Positions 16,371-24,012 of a DNA stretch of 64,000 bases are shown here, one piece after another. The notes under the pieces are model-generated. The model was given only the letters and a program-made list of their open reading frames with translations. It did no database searches and was not told where the DNA came from. Origin of the DNA: Porticoccaceae bacterium (lineage in GTDB: Bacteria; Pseudomonadota; Gammaproteobacteria; Pseudomonadales; Porticoccaceae); contig JALOAH010000007.1 in assembly GCA_023228865.1 (NCBI GenBank), positions 12,478 to 76,477 on the forward strand. Direction: 5' to 3'. Both the position numbers and the translations under genes were made by a program. The stretch's first letter is position 1, and each line of letters begins with the position of its first letter.

Positions 16371-16823
16371 TCAATCTTCTCCCCCCATGCAGGAATTACA
16401 AGAGTAGAGGCGTTGATAGCGCCGCTCTGCCCAACGGTGGTAGATGGGTCGAGCCAGTTTGTTCAGCCCAGGCCAGAGCAGGGGTTTAAATAGCCAACCC
16501 CAGTCTGTATGAGACCAGGCTCTGATATTGGCTTCTAGACCGACCACCCAATGGCCATCAGCTGTGCGCAAGTGGAGTACTTTGAGGAGGGCTTCCCGGG
16601 AGGGCATGGTTTCCTCCAAACCCCGCTGGTGTATATCGGCAAACGCCAGGTTACCCCGCTGGAGGCGCTTCAGGGTGCGGATCTCCCTGGAGCATAAAGG
16701 GCATAGACCATCGTAGTAGAGAGTGTCTGTTACAGGCACCGGCTTGGCCATTGACTCGGCGTTAGGATTGGGCTCGTTCATACGATCATTAGAGACAGTC
16801 ATAACCCGGACTCGCTGGATCAT
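16371..16823 (-). CDS. DCC-family (DUF393) thiol-disulfide protein
   Basis: The 150-residue protein carries the DCC motif YYDGLCPLCSREI (Asp38, Cys41, Cys44), which names the family and resembles a thioredoxin-like redox site. The middle section LAFADIHQRG and RTADGHWVVGLEANIRAW is also typical. The C-terminus has two extra cysteines (YSCNSC). Function of the family is poorly known. Start candidates are the ATG at 16823 and the ATG at 16802; neither has a clear ribosome-binding site. The gene sits downstream of the cytochrome b561/PepSY pair on the same strand. Confidence 0.83.
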   Translation of the reverse strand: MIQRVRVMTVSNDRMNEPNPNAESMAKPVPVTDTLYYDGLCPLCSREIRTLKRLQRGNLAFADIHQRGLEETMPSREALLKVLHLRTADGHWVVGLEANIRAWSHTDWGWLFKPLLWPGLNKLARPIYHRWAERRYQRLYSCNSCMGGED

Positions 16824-16917
16824 TGACCCAGCTGCCCCATGAAAGGCATTTTTTCACCGGGTTTTCGGTTTTTCCGGAATGGGTGGTAGCGTACATTTCG
16901 ACCATTTTGACAGCCAT

Positions 16918-17466
16918 TCACTGATGGCTTTTGTTGCGTAAAGAGATATTTTTTCGTTTCCCCGTGACCATGGAAAGGGGTAAGTTTTCGCCAAGACGAA
17001 TGCTTTCAACGATGGCCGCGATGATGTGTATGCTGACCAGTGCGGCCAGAATGTTTGCGATGGACTCGTGGAGATTCTCCACCCAGTCTTCTCCCCAGAA
17101 CATATCGATTTCTTCCATCATGTAGCCGGAGATGCCGAGCCCGAACATTGCCGTCATCATCATGATCATCACCAGTGCGCCAATGGGTGAGTGGCCAAGG
17201 TGACGGTGCACTCCGCCACTCACCAGTAGTTTCAAGTGAGACTTGAGACGACTCGCGGTTGGCCAGCACTCCCGCCAGGAAGCAGCACCCCCTGATGTAA
17301 ATCCCCAGACAATACGCACCAATAGCCAGGCAAAGGCGTAGTAACCGATCCATCGGTGCCAGTCCTCCCCCTCCTCTGTAAAGAAGTAGTTTGCGAAGAA
17401 AGAGAGAGCCAGCGACCAGTGGAATAACCTGACAAGGGGATCCCAAAGTTTGACGTTAGTGGTCAT
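16918..17466 (-). CDS. Cytochrome b561-type di-haem membrane protein
   Basis: The protein has four hydrophobic segments and begins VKLWDPLVRLFHWSLALSFF, the typical first helix of the Ni/Fe-hydrogenase-type cytochrome b561 family. Conserved histidines are visible in the first helix (FHW), near WHRWIGY, and in the last helices (NLHESIAN and SIHIIAA), which should bind two b haems. Such proteins carry electrons between the quinone pool and a periplasmic partner. The start ATG at 17466 overlaps the stop of the PepSY gene (TGATG), so translation is coupled. An alternative TTG lies at 17469. Confidence 0.9.
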   Translation of the reverse strand: MTTNVKLWDPLVRLFHWSLALSFFANYFFTEEGEDWHRWIGYYAFAWLLVRIVWGFTSGGAASWRECWPTASRLKSHLKLLVSGGVHRHLGHSPIGALVMIMMMTAMFGLGISGYMMEEIDMFWGEDWVENLHESIANILAALVSIHIIAAIVESIRLGENLPLSMVTGKRKNISLRNKSHQ

Positions 17467-17729
17467 CAATCTTCAATTTTGGCTTTCACGATTTCACCAT
17501 CGACTGGGTTGAAGTAGATCTCAACCTTTTTGCCATCCTTGTCCCAGCCGTAAATTTCGTAGCAGTTGCCGGAGGTGACTTTGAATTTCTTGATCTTGTA
17601 GCCATCAGATTCAAGGGATTGCTTGAAAGCGTCTTGATCTTGCCATTCGGATTGATCGGCCGAAGTACAATCCGGGCCTGCGAAGGCTGCCGGGCTCAAC
17701 ATAAGTAAGGTAATGAGTAAGCGGCGCAT
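17466..17729 (-). CDS. Periplasmic PepSY-domain protein
   Basis: From the ATG at 17729, preceded by AGGAG, the 87-residue product has a signal peptide (MRRLLITLLMLSPAAFAG) followed by one PepSY domain: FKQSLESDGYKIKKFKV, CYEIYGWDKDGKKVEIYFNP and GEIVKAKIED. Two cysteines (in PDCTS and GNCYE) could form a disulfide. PepSY proteins of this kind often pair with b-type cytochromes, as here with the coupled downstream gene. The role (redox accessory or inhibitor) is not established. Confidence 0.88.
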   Translation of the reverse strand: MRRLLITLLMLSPAAFAGPDCTSADQSEWQDQDAFKQSLESDGYKIKKFKVTSGNCYEIYGWDKDGKKVEIYFNPVDGEIVKAKIED

Positions 17730-17774
17730 AGTTATCTCCTGTTGCTGAAATTTAAGAAAACTCTCATTAATGGC

Positions 17775-17794
17775 ATTCCCGCGCAGGCGGGAAT
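17775..17794. repeat. 20-bp palindromic repeat of the dRS3 pattern
   Basis: ATTCCC-N8-GGGAAT is present exactly. This is the pattern of the dRS3 elements known in Neisseria, and similar short palindromes are scattered in many proteobacteria. It lies upstream of the PepSY gene and 16 bases from a related, longer palindrome. Confidence 0.6.
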
Positions 17795-17810
17795 CTATAA
17801 TTTCTTGGTT

Positions 17811-17844
17811 TTTCGTCACTCCCGCCTACGCGGGAGTGACGAAA
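17811..17844. terminator. Perfect 15-bp hairpin, bidirectional terminator or repeat
   Basis: Arms TTTCGTCACTCCCGC and GCGGGAGTGACGAAA surround a CTAC loop with no mismatch. It lies between the exporter gene stop (17903) and the PepSY start, both minus strand. The core CTCCCGC-GCGGGAG resembles the neighbouring dRS3-type palindrome, so it may be a mobile repeat that also ends transcription. The T-run is only three long. Confidence 0.5.
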
Positions 17845-17902
17845 ACAGAATTAATCAGAGTTTCCTTGGTTGATTGAATTGATAAATATAGAACGATCCC
17901 TA

Positions 17903-18457
17903 TTACAGGTCTATGACCTGGAACAGCCCGACAGTAATAAATGCCAGCGAGGCCAAAATGCGAGTCAACTTCAACGGGATGCGTTCTATCAGATAATGCC
18001 CTGCAAAAACCACGGGAACATTGGCCAGTAACATACCTAATGTCGTACCGATGGTGACCCAAAGCACACTTTCGTACTGCGCACCCAGTAAGACCGTGGC
18101 GATCTGGGTTTTATCCCCAATCTCGGCGAGAAAAAAGAGTATTGCTGACGCGGCAAAGGCGCCTAAATGGTGAAACCTGGTTCCGGCGCTGTCGTCCTTG
18201 TCCGGAATCAGCAGCCAGAGTCCAACCACAATAAAACTGCCTCCGATCATCCACTGGCCTGCTTGGCTCTGCAGGAACTGGCCAATCCATCCGCCCAGCC
18301 ATGCCGAAATGCCATGATTGACAAGTGTAGCAACGAGAATGCCAAGCACGATTCCCCATCGACTTCGGAATCGGGTGGCAAGGAACAGGGACAGGAGTTG
18401 GGTTTTGTCGCCGATTTCAGCCAGGGCGACAGTGAGTGTCGAGGTGAGAAATGCATC
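17903..18457 (-). CDS. GDT1/UPF0016-family manganese exporter
   Basis: From the ATG at 18457 the protein is 184 aa with six hydrophobic helices. It contains the E-x-G-D-K-T signature twice, EIGDKTQLLSLFLA near the N-terminus and EIGDKTQIATVLLGA in the second half. These form the cation site of the Gdt1/TMEM165 family, whose bacterial members (such as MneA) export Mn2+. The upstream leader has features of a yybP-ykoY Mn2+ riboswitch, which agrees with a manganese-export role. An upstream start at 18499 is open but lies in the leader. Specificity for Mn2+ over Ca2+ is inferred from family and riboswitch. Confidence 0.92.
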   Translation of the reverse strand, partial: DAFLTSTLTVALAEIGDKTQLLSLFLATRFRSRWGIVLGILVATLVNHGISAWLGGWIGQFLQSQAGQWMIGGSFIVVGLWLLIPDKDDSAGTRFHHLGAFAASAILFFLAEIGDKTQIATVLLGAQYESVLWVTIGTTLGMLLANVPVVFAGHYLIERIPLKLTRILASLAFITVGLFQVIDL

Positions 18458-18495
18458 CATTGAATGTGCTCCGGCGGGATAGGTGTAAGACAAAG

Positions 18496-18535
18496 GCAAC
18501 GGGAAACACTCCCACCATAGGAGTTTCCCATTGCC
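18496..18535 (-). terminator. Terminator-like hairpin of the riboswitch expression platform
   Basis: On the minus strand GGCAATGGGAAAC pairs with GTTTCCCGTTGCC (one G-U pair) and an inner CTCC-GGGAG pair extends the stem. It is followed by TTTGTCTT. It lies between the predicted aptamer and the exporter start, where a metal-controlled terminator or anti-terminator would be expected. Confidence 0.6.
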
Positions 18536-18557
18536 TTAGGTATTGTCACTACTGCGA

Positions 18558-18640
18558 ACCGCAGCAGGGGACTGCCATGAGCCATTGAGGCTCAAGTATG
18601 TTGACAGGCACTCTCGAAGTTTGAGAAGACTACTGCGCGG
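18558..18640 (-). promoter_or_regulatory. yybP-ykoY (Mn2+) riboswitch aptamer
   Basis: On the minus strand the leader contains GCAGTAGTC (like the conserved GGGAGUAG entry) and CTGTCAACATACTTGAG, which resembles the conserved GUCAACAUACUCG-type loop that binds Mn2+. The ends CCGCGCAGTAG and CTGCTGCGG can pair to close the element. It lies directly upstream of a manganese exporter, a classic target of this riboswitch. The first segment departs from the consensus, so a covariance-model search would be needed for certainty. Confidence 0.7.
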
Positions 18641-18687
18641 ATGGTATCTTAAAACTTATCTTCACTACCTTGGGGATTTGACTTGCT

Positions 18688-18753
18688 GTAGCTTGCCTGC
18701 AAGCGATGAGCAGCTATTGGCTCCGCGGTTTATCGCCGGCAGGCCGGCTCTAC
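18688..18753. repeat. REP-type element, two copies
   Basis: GTAGCTTGCCTGCAAGCGATGA (18688-18709) and the inverse TATCGCCGGCAGGCCGGCTC (from 18731, followed by TACAAC) are two diverged, oppositely oriented copies of the pseudomonad-type REP pattern GTAGGAGCCGGCCTGCNGGCGA. They lie in the 18.66-18.99 kb gap. The rest of that gap holds no gene that I can see. Confidence 0.7.
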
Positions 18754-18942
18754 AACGCGCCCAGCTCACAGAGTAATAAGTGCCAAACAGCACGATGCAC
18801 TACACTAGTTGAGTAGGAGATGTCTGAGTTCGAAGGTTTATCGCTTGTGTCGTCATGGGGGCACAATCGCTGCTCACGCAGGTGGCACGCTAAAATCATA
18901 TAGGGTTTCCAGCCTATATCAATGATCCTTTTTCATCAGCGC

Positions 18943-18967
18943 ACTTGGCTTAACAAGACTTAACCCA
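18943..18967 (+). repeat. Left copy of a 25-bp imperfect direct repeat flanking the ABC cluster
   Basis: ACTTGGCTTAACAAGACTTA (continuing ACCCA) matches 22761-22785 at 21 of 25 bases in the same orientation. Within each copy CTTAA occurs twice at a 10-base period. It could be a boundary of inserted DNA or a regulator site. Confidence 0.5.
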
Positions 18968-18994
18968 AGACACAGACTTACTATCCTGGGCACC

Positions 18995-19702
18995 CTATGG
19001 AAGACGCCCGTCTCCCATTTCTTCACGGGTGATGCCGTCACGTATATGATAAAGGCGCTTGAAGGTGGGGATGATTTTCTCGTCGTGGGTAACGACGATA
19101 ATGGCTGTGTTCTGACTCTTGGCCATGTCGTTAAGAATACGAATCACCGTCAGGGCGCGCTCGCTATCGAGAGGCGCAGTGGGCTCATCGGCCAGGATCA
19201 CCGGGGGGCGATTGATCAGTCCCCGGGCAATGGCCACCCGCTGCTGCTCGCCGCCGGAGAGCTGGCTTGGCATGGCGGCAGCCCGGTGGCCCACGTCGAG
19301 GGCGTCGAGCAGAGCCCGGGCTCGCCTTCGCGCCTCCCGATTCCTGACCCCGGCAAGCATGGGCAGCAGAGCTACATTGTCGAGCACATCGAGGAAAGGG
19401 ATGAGGTAGGGTGCTTGGAACACAAAACCGATTTTGTCCCTGCGCAGGTCGCGAAGATCGTTGATCTGCCAGCCATTGTCATAGATGACCTGATCGCCCA
19501 GCACCATGCGTCCGCCGCTGGGCTCGATGATCGCTCCCAGGCACTTGAGCAATGTGCTCTTGCCCGACCCCGAGGGACCAATAAGACCTACCACTTCCCC
19601 AGGAGCCACGGCCATGTCCACCTGTTTCAGCGCATCCACGGCAGTGCTGCCTTTGCCGTAGCGTTTGCGCAGCCCCTCAATACGAATACCCGTCCCGGTC
19701 AT
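18995..19702 (-). CDS. ABC transporter ATP-binding protein (LolD/MacB/DevA type)
   Basis: The 235-residue ATPase has Walker [10 protein letters not shown], the signature [15 protein letters not shown], Walker [13 protein letters not shown], and the H-loop VVTHDEK. It belongs to the LolD/MacB/DevA group that works with FtsX-like permeases. The gene follows a permease gene after a 1-base gap and ends a four-gene cluster (tetR, HlyD-like, permease, ATPase). Together they look like a DevBCA-type exporter that moves a lipid or small molecule across the envelope. Confidence 0.93.
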   Translation of the reverse strand: MTGTGIRIEGLRKRYGKGSTAVDALKQVDMAVAPGEVVGLIGPSGSGKSTLLKCLGAIIEPSGGRMVLGDQVIYDNGWQINDLRDLRRDKIGFVFQAPYLIPFLDVLDNVALLPMLAGVRNREARRRARALLDALDVGHRAAAMPSQLSGGEQQRVAIARGLINRPPVILADEPTAPLDSERALTVIRILNDMAKSQNTAIIVVTHDEKIIPTFKRLYHIRDGITREEMGDGRLP

Positions 19703-19703
19703 A

Positions 19704-20906
19704 TCAGCCTCCGATGGCCTCGGCGGGGTCTACCTTCAAGGCCATGCGGATGGCACTGACACTGGCGAGCACGCAGATGATCACGACGGCCACCAGAGCG
19801 CGCACCGTATCCATAGGCATCAGTAGCACGTATTTGGGAAACAAGGGCGCGGCAAAGGTGGCGGTTATTTTGCCCACTACAAAGCCGGTCAATCCCAGTG
19901 CCAGAGCCTGCTGGAGGATCATGGCGGCGATCGTGCGGTTGCGGGTGCCGATCAGTTTGAGTACGGCGATTTCACGGATTTTGTCCAAGGTGAGCGTGTA
20001 GATAATGAAGGCGACGATGGCAGCGCTCACTGTGGCCAGAATGACCAGGAACATGGCAATCTGGCGCGCCGAGGAGGCGATCAGTTTGCCGATGAGAATG
20101 CCCTCCATTTGCTCGCGGGTGTAGGCGGTCAGGCGCTTCCAGCGGCGGATGTCGCTGGCCACGGCGTTGGCGTCGTGGCCAGGAGCCAAAGTGACCAGAG
20201 CTGCGTTAACGTAGGTGTTGGTGCTTTGGGACGCCAGCACGGCCTCAGCCAATCTGGGGGCGCCGGGCGGATTGAGGGCGGGATTGGCCAGTGTGCGGCG
20301 ACGGTTCTGCCAGATGGCGTCGTTATCCTTGAGAAACTGGGCCTGCTGGGCGTCCTTGAGGGGGATGAAGACCATCGGATCTCCCGCCGATGACACCATG
20401 CGCCTCGTCAACCCCACCACGGTGTACTGGTGGCGACGGATGGTGATGTGCTCCCCCAAGGCAAAACCGCTGGAGATATCGGCCACGGCCTCGTAATGGC
20501 CGCGAGTGATGTGCCTGCCCGCGATCAGATAGGGCGGCCACCCTGAAGTGCTGGGGTCGCCGTTGGCCAGTCCCACCACCATGACCCTGACATCAGTCTG
20601 ACCCCGCTCCACCTGCATAGTCAGGTAGGTGACATTAGCGGCACTGGCGACGCCGGGCAATGTGAGCAGCGCGCGGTAGCTGTCATCGGGGATGCTGGAA
20701 GACTCCGCATAGGGACCCAGGGTGTCCTGCTGTACCACCCACAGGTCGGCACCACTGTTGTCGAGTAGCGCGCGAGCGTCGGCCACCATTCCCCGGTAGA
20801 CTCCAGCCATGGTTAAGGTGACACCGATCAACAACCCCAGCCCTACGCCGGTGAAGACAAATTTTCCCCAGCTGTGGAGTATGTCACGCCCCGCCAGACT
20901 AATCAC
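19704..20906 (-). CDS. FtsX-like ABC transporter permease (DevC/MacB-type)
   Basis: The 400-residue protein has one N-terminal membrane helix (about residues 16-36), a large periplasmic domain, and three C-terminal helices with IREIAVLKLIGTRNRTIAAMIL, the typical FtsX-like core. The N-terminus (MISLAGRDILHSWGKFVFT) matches the DevC branch. Its start overlaps the stop of the HlyD-like gene. It should form the membrane channel with the downstream ATPase and the HlyD-like adaptor. Substrate unknown. Confidence 0.92.
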   Translation of the reverse strand: MISLAGRDILHSWGKFVFTGVGLGLLIGVTLTMAGVYRGMVADARALLDNSGADLWVVQQDTLGPYAESSSIPDDSYRALLTLPGVASAANVTYLTMQVERGQTDVRVMVVGLANGDPSTSGWPPYLIAGRHITRGHYEAVADISSGFALGEHITIRRHQYTVVGLTRRMVSSAGDPMVFIPLKDAQQAQFLKDNDAIWQNRRRTLANPALNPPGAPRLAEAVLASQSTNTYVNAALVTLAPGHDANAVASDIRRWKRLTAYTREQMEGILIGKLIASSARQIAMFLVILATVSAAIVAFIIYTLTLDKIREIAVLKLIGTRNRTIAAMILQQALALGLTGFVVGKITATFAAPLFPKYVLLMPMDTVRALVAVVIICVLASVSAIRMALKVDPAEAIGG

Positions 20907-22054
20907 GGCGCTGTCTTCTCCAGACTGTCCACCACTTTCAGGCGGCGCCCGGCACTGACCTGGGCTTCACTGTAGTGAACCACCAGGTCGTTCTCGGCAA
21001 CGCCGGCCACCACTTCCACCCAGCCGTCGAGACCCGAGACACCCAGTGTGATGGGCACGAATTCGTGGCTGCGCCCCGTTATTTTCCACACGCCCGTTAC
21101 GCCGTTCTGACGGTGGATGGCGCTGTTGGGAACAGCGACGACGGCGGACTGCACCGGCAGCGAGACAGTGACCTCGGCCAGTTCGCCGATGGCCGGCAGC
21201 GGGGCAGGCAAAGGATCGAAAAGAATCTTCGCCCGGGTTTCCTCTGTGACAGTGTCGGCTACCGGCTCCACCCACAGCACCTTGCCGGTCACAGATTGCT
21301 TGCCGCGGGAGCGAAGTTCGATATTCACTTTCTGCCCCGACGCCAGCGGGGCGCTACCGCGCTGATCGAAGCGGGCATTGAGCCATAGACTGCCCGTGTC
21401 CACCACTTCCACTACCGCCTCGCCGGCCACCAGCGTGGTGCCTGGATCGGCATGACGTGCCACCACCAGACCCGCCGCCGGCGCGACCAGCTTGAGATGG
21501 TCTTGCAGAGCCGTCAGTGCTTCACGGTCGGCCTGGTTACTGGCAAGACCTGCCTGGGCAGCGGTCAACGCGGCAGTGGCGGCGCGGAGATCATCCCGCG
21601 CTGCGGTGGCCTGTTCCTCGCTGATGGATCCCAATTCGAACAGACGCCTGTAGCGGCGGGCGCGATCGTCTGCTTGACTGTGGCGAGCCTCGGCTTCCTG
21701 CACTCCGGCAGCGCCACGCTGGATGGCGGCTTCGAGAGCCTGGGCACGCTCGCCGAGGTCGACGGGAGCCATGGCGCCCAGGTGCTGTCCAGCAGCAACC
21801 GCGTCGCCCACATCGACAAACAGCGATTCGAGGCGCCCGGCGGCGGTGGGGCCGATGCGGTAGCTGTGTCGGGCTTCCACTGTGGCAATGCCAAAAAGAC
21901 TGGGGGTAATCGTGCGAGCTTCAGCCTGAGCCAGGGTGACGATAACGGGTGCCATGGGTCCCGAATTGACCGCCACATAGACAAACAGAGCGAGTACAGG
22001 CACCAGAGCCGCGGTCAGCACGAAGGCGCGACGTCGCAAAGCCGGGGCGCTCAC
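20903..22054 (-). CDS. HlyD/DevB-like membrane fusion protein
   Basis: A single N-terminal membrane helix (about residues 10-30) is followed by a lipoyl-like half motif, a coiled coil rich in Ala, Gln and Glu (about 85-180), the second half motif, and beta-barrel regions ending near VVAGVAENDLVVHYSEA. This is the plan of periplasmic adaptor proteins. It is encoded between the TetR regulator (overlap of 4 bases) and the FtsX-like permease (overlap of 4 bases). It should connect the inner-membrane transporter to an outer-membrane channel, which is not encoded here. Confidence 0.9.
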   Translation of the reverse strand: MSAPALRRRAFVLTAALVPVLALFVYVAVNSGPMAPVIVTLAQAEARTITPSLFGIATVEARHSYRIGPTAAGRLESLFVDVGDAVAAGQHLGAMAPVDLGERAQALEAAIQRGAAGVQEAEARHSQADDRARRYRRLFELGSISEEQATAARDDLRAATAALTAAQAGLASNQADREALTALQDHLKLVAPAAGLVVARHADPGTTLVAGEAVVEVVDTGSLWLNARFDQRGSAPLASGQKVNIELRSRGKQSVTGKVLWVEPVADTVTEETRAKILFDPLPAPLPAIGELAEVTVSLPVQSAVVAVPNSAIHRQNGVTGVWKITGRSHEFVPITLGVSGLDGWVEVVAGVAENDLVVHYSEAQVSAGRRLKVVDSLEKTAP

Positions 22055-22653
22055 GATACCACCCCGATGGCGCGACGATACAGTGCAAACGCTCCATGCG
22101 CATCCCTGTCGAGGCGGCTGACATCGCCGGCAAGTAGCGACTGCATCACCAATCCCTGGATGGTGCCGATGAACAGGGTCGCCGCCGCAGCTGTATCCAC
22201 CTCGGCGGCAATTTCACCTCGAGTCTTGCCTTTTTCTATTAATTCCACCAACCGCTTTCCATAGGTCTGAAGCAGTTTCTGCACCATGCGCTTGGCGCCG
22301 GTTTGTTCACGGCGCTGGAGCTCTCCGAAGATCATGCGGGGTACTCCCGGGCGCTCCATGACGAAGGCCACATGGGTCATGAACATGGCTTCCAGTGAAG
22401 CGAGGGCGCCACTCGATCCGACGGCTGCCCTGGCCAACCGATCCAGGAGCCGCTCTGCCACCCAGGCCATCACCGCTTCCCAAATGGCATCTTTGCTGGG
22501 AAAGTGACGAAACAGTGCCCCTTGGGTGAGGTTCATGCGTTTGGCGATAGCGCTAGTGGTGATTTCCCCAGGATTACAGGTAGCCGCCAGCTCGATGACC
22601 GCCTCAACGGTGTGGGCGCGGCGCTCCTTGGCGGGCAGGTGTTTGGCTTGCAT
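22051..22653 (-). CDS. TetR/AcrR-family repressor of the ABC exporter operon
   Basis: The 200-residue protein begins with a TetR-type helix-turn-helix (ITTSAIAKRMNLTQGALFRHFPSKDAIWEAV, residues about 32-62) and continues with a helical ligand-binding domain. Being first in the operon with overlapping genes suggests that it represses its own operon and responds to a substrate of the exporter. A short inverted repeat lies about 20 bases upstream of its start. The ligand is unknown. Confidence 0.92.
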   Translation of the reverse strand: MQAKHLPAKERRAHTVEAVIELAATCNPGEITTSAIAKRMNLTQGALFRHFPSKDAIWEAVMAWVAERLLDRLARAAVGSSGALASLEAMFMTHVAFVMERPGVPRMIFGELQRREQTGAKRMVQKLLQTYGKRLVELIEKGKTRGEIAAEVDTAAAATLFIGTIQGLVMQSLLAGDVSRLDRDAHGAFALYRRAIGVVS

Positions 22654-22674
22654 CTCTCATTGCTCTCAAAAGTA

Positions 22675-22688
22675 AGTAACTAATTACT
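22675..22688. promoter_or_regulatory. Candidate TetR operator
   Basis: AGTAACTAATTACT is an inverted repeat (AGTAA-N4-TTACT) 22-35 bases upstream of the tetR start, in A/T-rich DNA where its promoter should lie. Self-regulating TetR proteins usually bind such a site. No second copy was found elsewhere in the cluster. Confidence 0.4.
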
Positions 22689-22760
22689 ATCATAGAGCGT
22701 TCAACAAAGCTTGTAAAACAACATTTCGATCGATTAAGCAATGCGTTTGTCATGCACAGG

Positions 22761-22785
22761 ACTTTGCTTAACGTGACTTAAACCA
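22761..22785 (+). repeat. Right copy of the 25-bp imperfect direct repeat flanking the ABC cluster
   Basis: ACTTTGCTTAACGTGACTTA (continuing AACCA) is the partner of 18943-18967, with 4 mismatches over 25 bases, same orientation, 3.8 kb apart. The tetR/HlyD/permease/ATPase cluster lies exactly between them. No target-site duplication or integrase gene is visible. Confidence 0.5.
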
Positions 22786-22936
22786 GATAACTGGGCAGTG
22801 GGTCAACTTACAGCCCTTCCGTAAATGTCTTCTCCAGCGGGAATCGGTGACTATTTATGGCGCTTTTTGGGGCTGCGATTTAATACAACATATTGATATA
22901 TAGAAAAAATTTTAATTTATGGAAGGCTGAGGGAAT

Positions 22937-23800
22937 CTATTCAATGTTTTGGATCTGCTCCCGCATCTGTTCGATGAGAACCTTGAGTTCCACGGCGGAT
23001 TGGGTGGTGTCTGTGGCGATGGATTTGGATGACAGGGTATTGGTCTCGCGGTTGAGCTCCTGCATAAGAAAATCCAGGCGGCGGCCTATGGGTTCTTTTC
23101 TCGTCATCACCTGCTCGATTTCGCTGAGGTGGGCGCCGAGGCGATCCAGTTCTTCATCGACATCGGCTTTCTGGGCGAGGATGACGATTTCCTGTTCAAG
23201 GCGCTCCGGGTCGAGATTCAATTGCAGGTCGCTGATTTTGTCATTGAGGCGTTGTTTCTGGGCGGCGAGTATTTGCGGTAGCAAGTTGCGGACTTTTTCC
23301 GTTTCGCTGCGAATACTGTCCACCCGCTGAAGAATAAAGGCTGCCAGTTTTCCGCCCTCCACGGCGCGATTTTCGACGAGCTGGGCGACAGCGGTTTTGA
23401 ACAGCGCCACGGTGGCTTTTTTGAGTATTTCGCCGTCGATTTCCCGCTCTTCGAGAACGCCGGGTCTATCGAGAATGGCGATGGGAGAAATGGCGGAGGG
23501 ATTATCCATTAACCCTGCCACCTGGGCGGCGGCATTGATGTATTGCTGGGCTTTGCTGATGTTAACGGCGACCCCCTCCTGCTCGCGATTGAGCTGAAGT
23601 TGCAGGCTGCAATCCACCTTGCCCCGGCTAAGGAACTGGCGGAGGGTTTCTCGCAAATCCATTTCCACATCCCGCAGCGTGTCCGGTATGCGAAAGTTGG
23701 GTTCCAGGTAGCGGTGGTTGACGGAGCGTATTTCCCAGCTGAGGGTGCCCCAGTCATCCTGGTGGGTTACGCGGGCAAAGGCAGTCATACTCTGGGGCAT
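22937..23800 (-). CDS. yicC: YicC-family endoribonuclease
   Basis: YicC proteins are cytoplasmic endoribonucleases linked to small-RNA turnover and stationary-phase growth. The product (287 aa) starts MPQSMTAFARVTHQDDWG, which matches the family start, and contains EIRSVNHRYLEPNFRIP, the long central coiled region, and the C-terminal GRRLDFLMQELNRETNTLSSKS signature. The ATG at 23800 is preferred over TTG at 23809 because the family begins a few residues before SMTAF. It is divergent from rph, a very common neighbour. Confidence 0.93.
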   Translation of the reverse strand: MPQSMTAFARVTHQDDWGTLSWEIRSVNHRYLEPNFRIPDTLRDVEMDLRETLRQFLSRGKVDCSLQLQLNREQEGVAVNISKAQQYINAAAQVAGLMDNPSAISPIAILDRPGVLEEREIDGEILKKATVALFKTAVAQLVENRAVEGGKLAAFILQRVDSIRSETEKVRNLLPQILAAQKQRLNDKISDLQLNLDPERLEQEIVILAQKADVDEELDRLGAHLSEIEQVMTRKEPIGRRLDFLMQELNRETNTLSSKSIATDTTQSAVELKVLIEQMREQIQNIE

Positions 23801-23878
23801 AGGGTTCAATCACTTTTTGCAGTTGGATGCTAATGGTAACAGGCTTGGGGTTGTTTTGTTGATAACGGCCAGTCTCGC

Positions 23879-23935
23879 TTCAATTGGATATTGTCTTATG
23901 GAACAGCCAACACCATAAGAGAATATCCAATTGAA
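23879..23935. repeat. Long inverted repeat between yicC and rph
   Basis: Arms of 23 bases, beginning TTCAATTGGATATTGTCTTA and ending with its near-exact complement, pair with one mismatch around an 11-base loop. No T-run follows, so it is not a normal terminator. It fills the divergent promoter region between yicC and rph. It may be a small mobile repeat or a large regulatory hairpin in the rph leader. Confidence 0.75.
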
Positions 23936-24012
23936 AGAGTATCAGGTGCGCAAGACTTTTCGAGGGCGGACTGGGTACAATGGCGACCTGTTTTTAATCC
24001 CAAGGATTTTTT

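Noticed and set aside
18995..22653. The TetR/HlyD/ABC cluster as a genomic island with an integrase
   Set aside because: The flanking repeats are imperfect, and there is no integrase, transposase or tRNA nearby. Composition looks like its surroundings.
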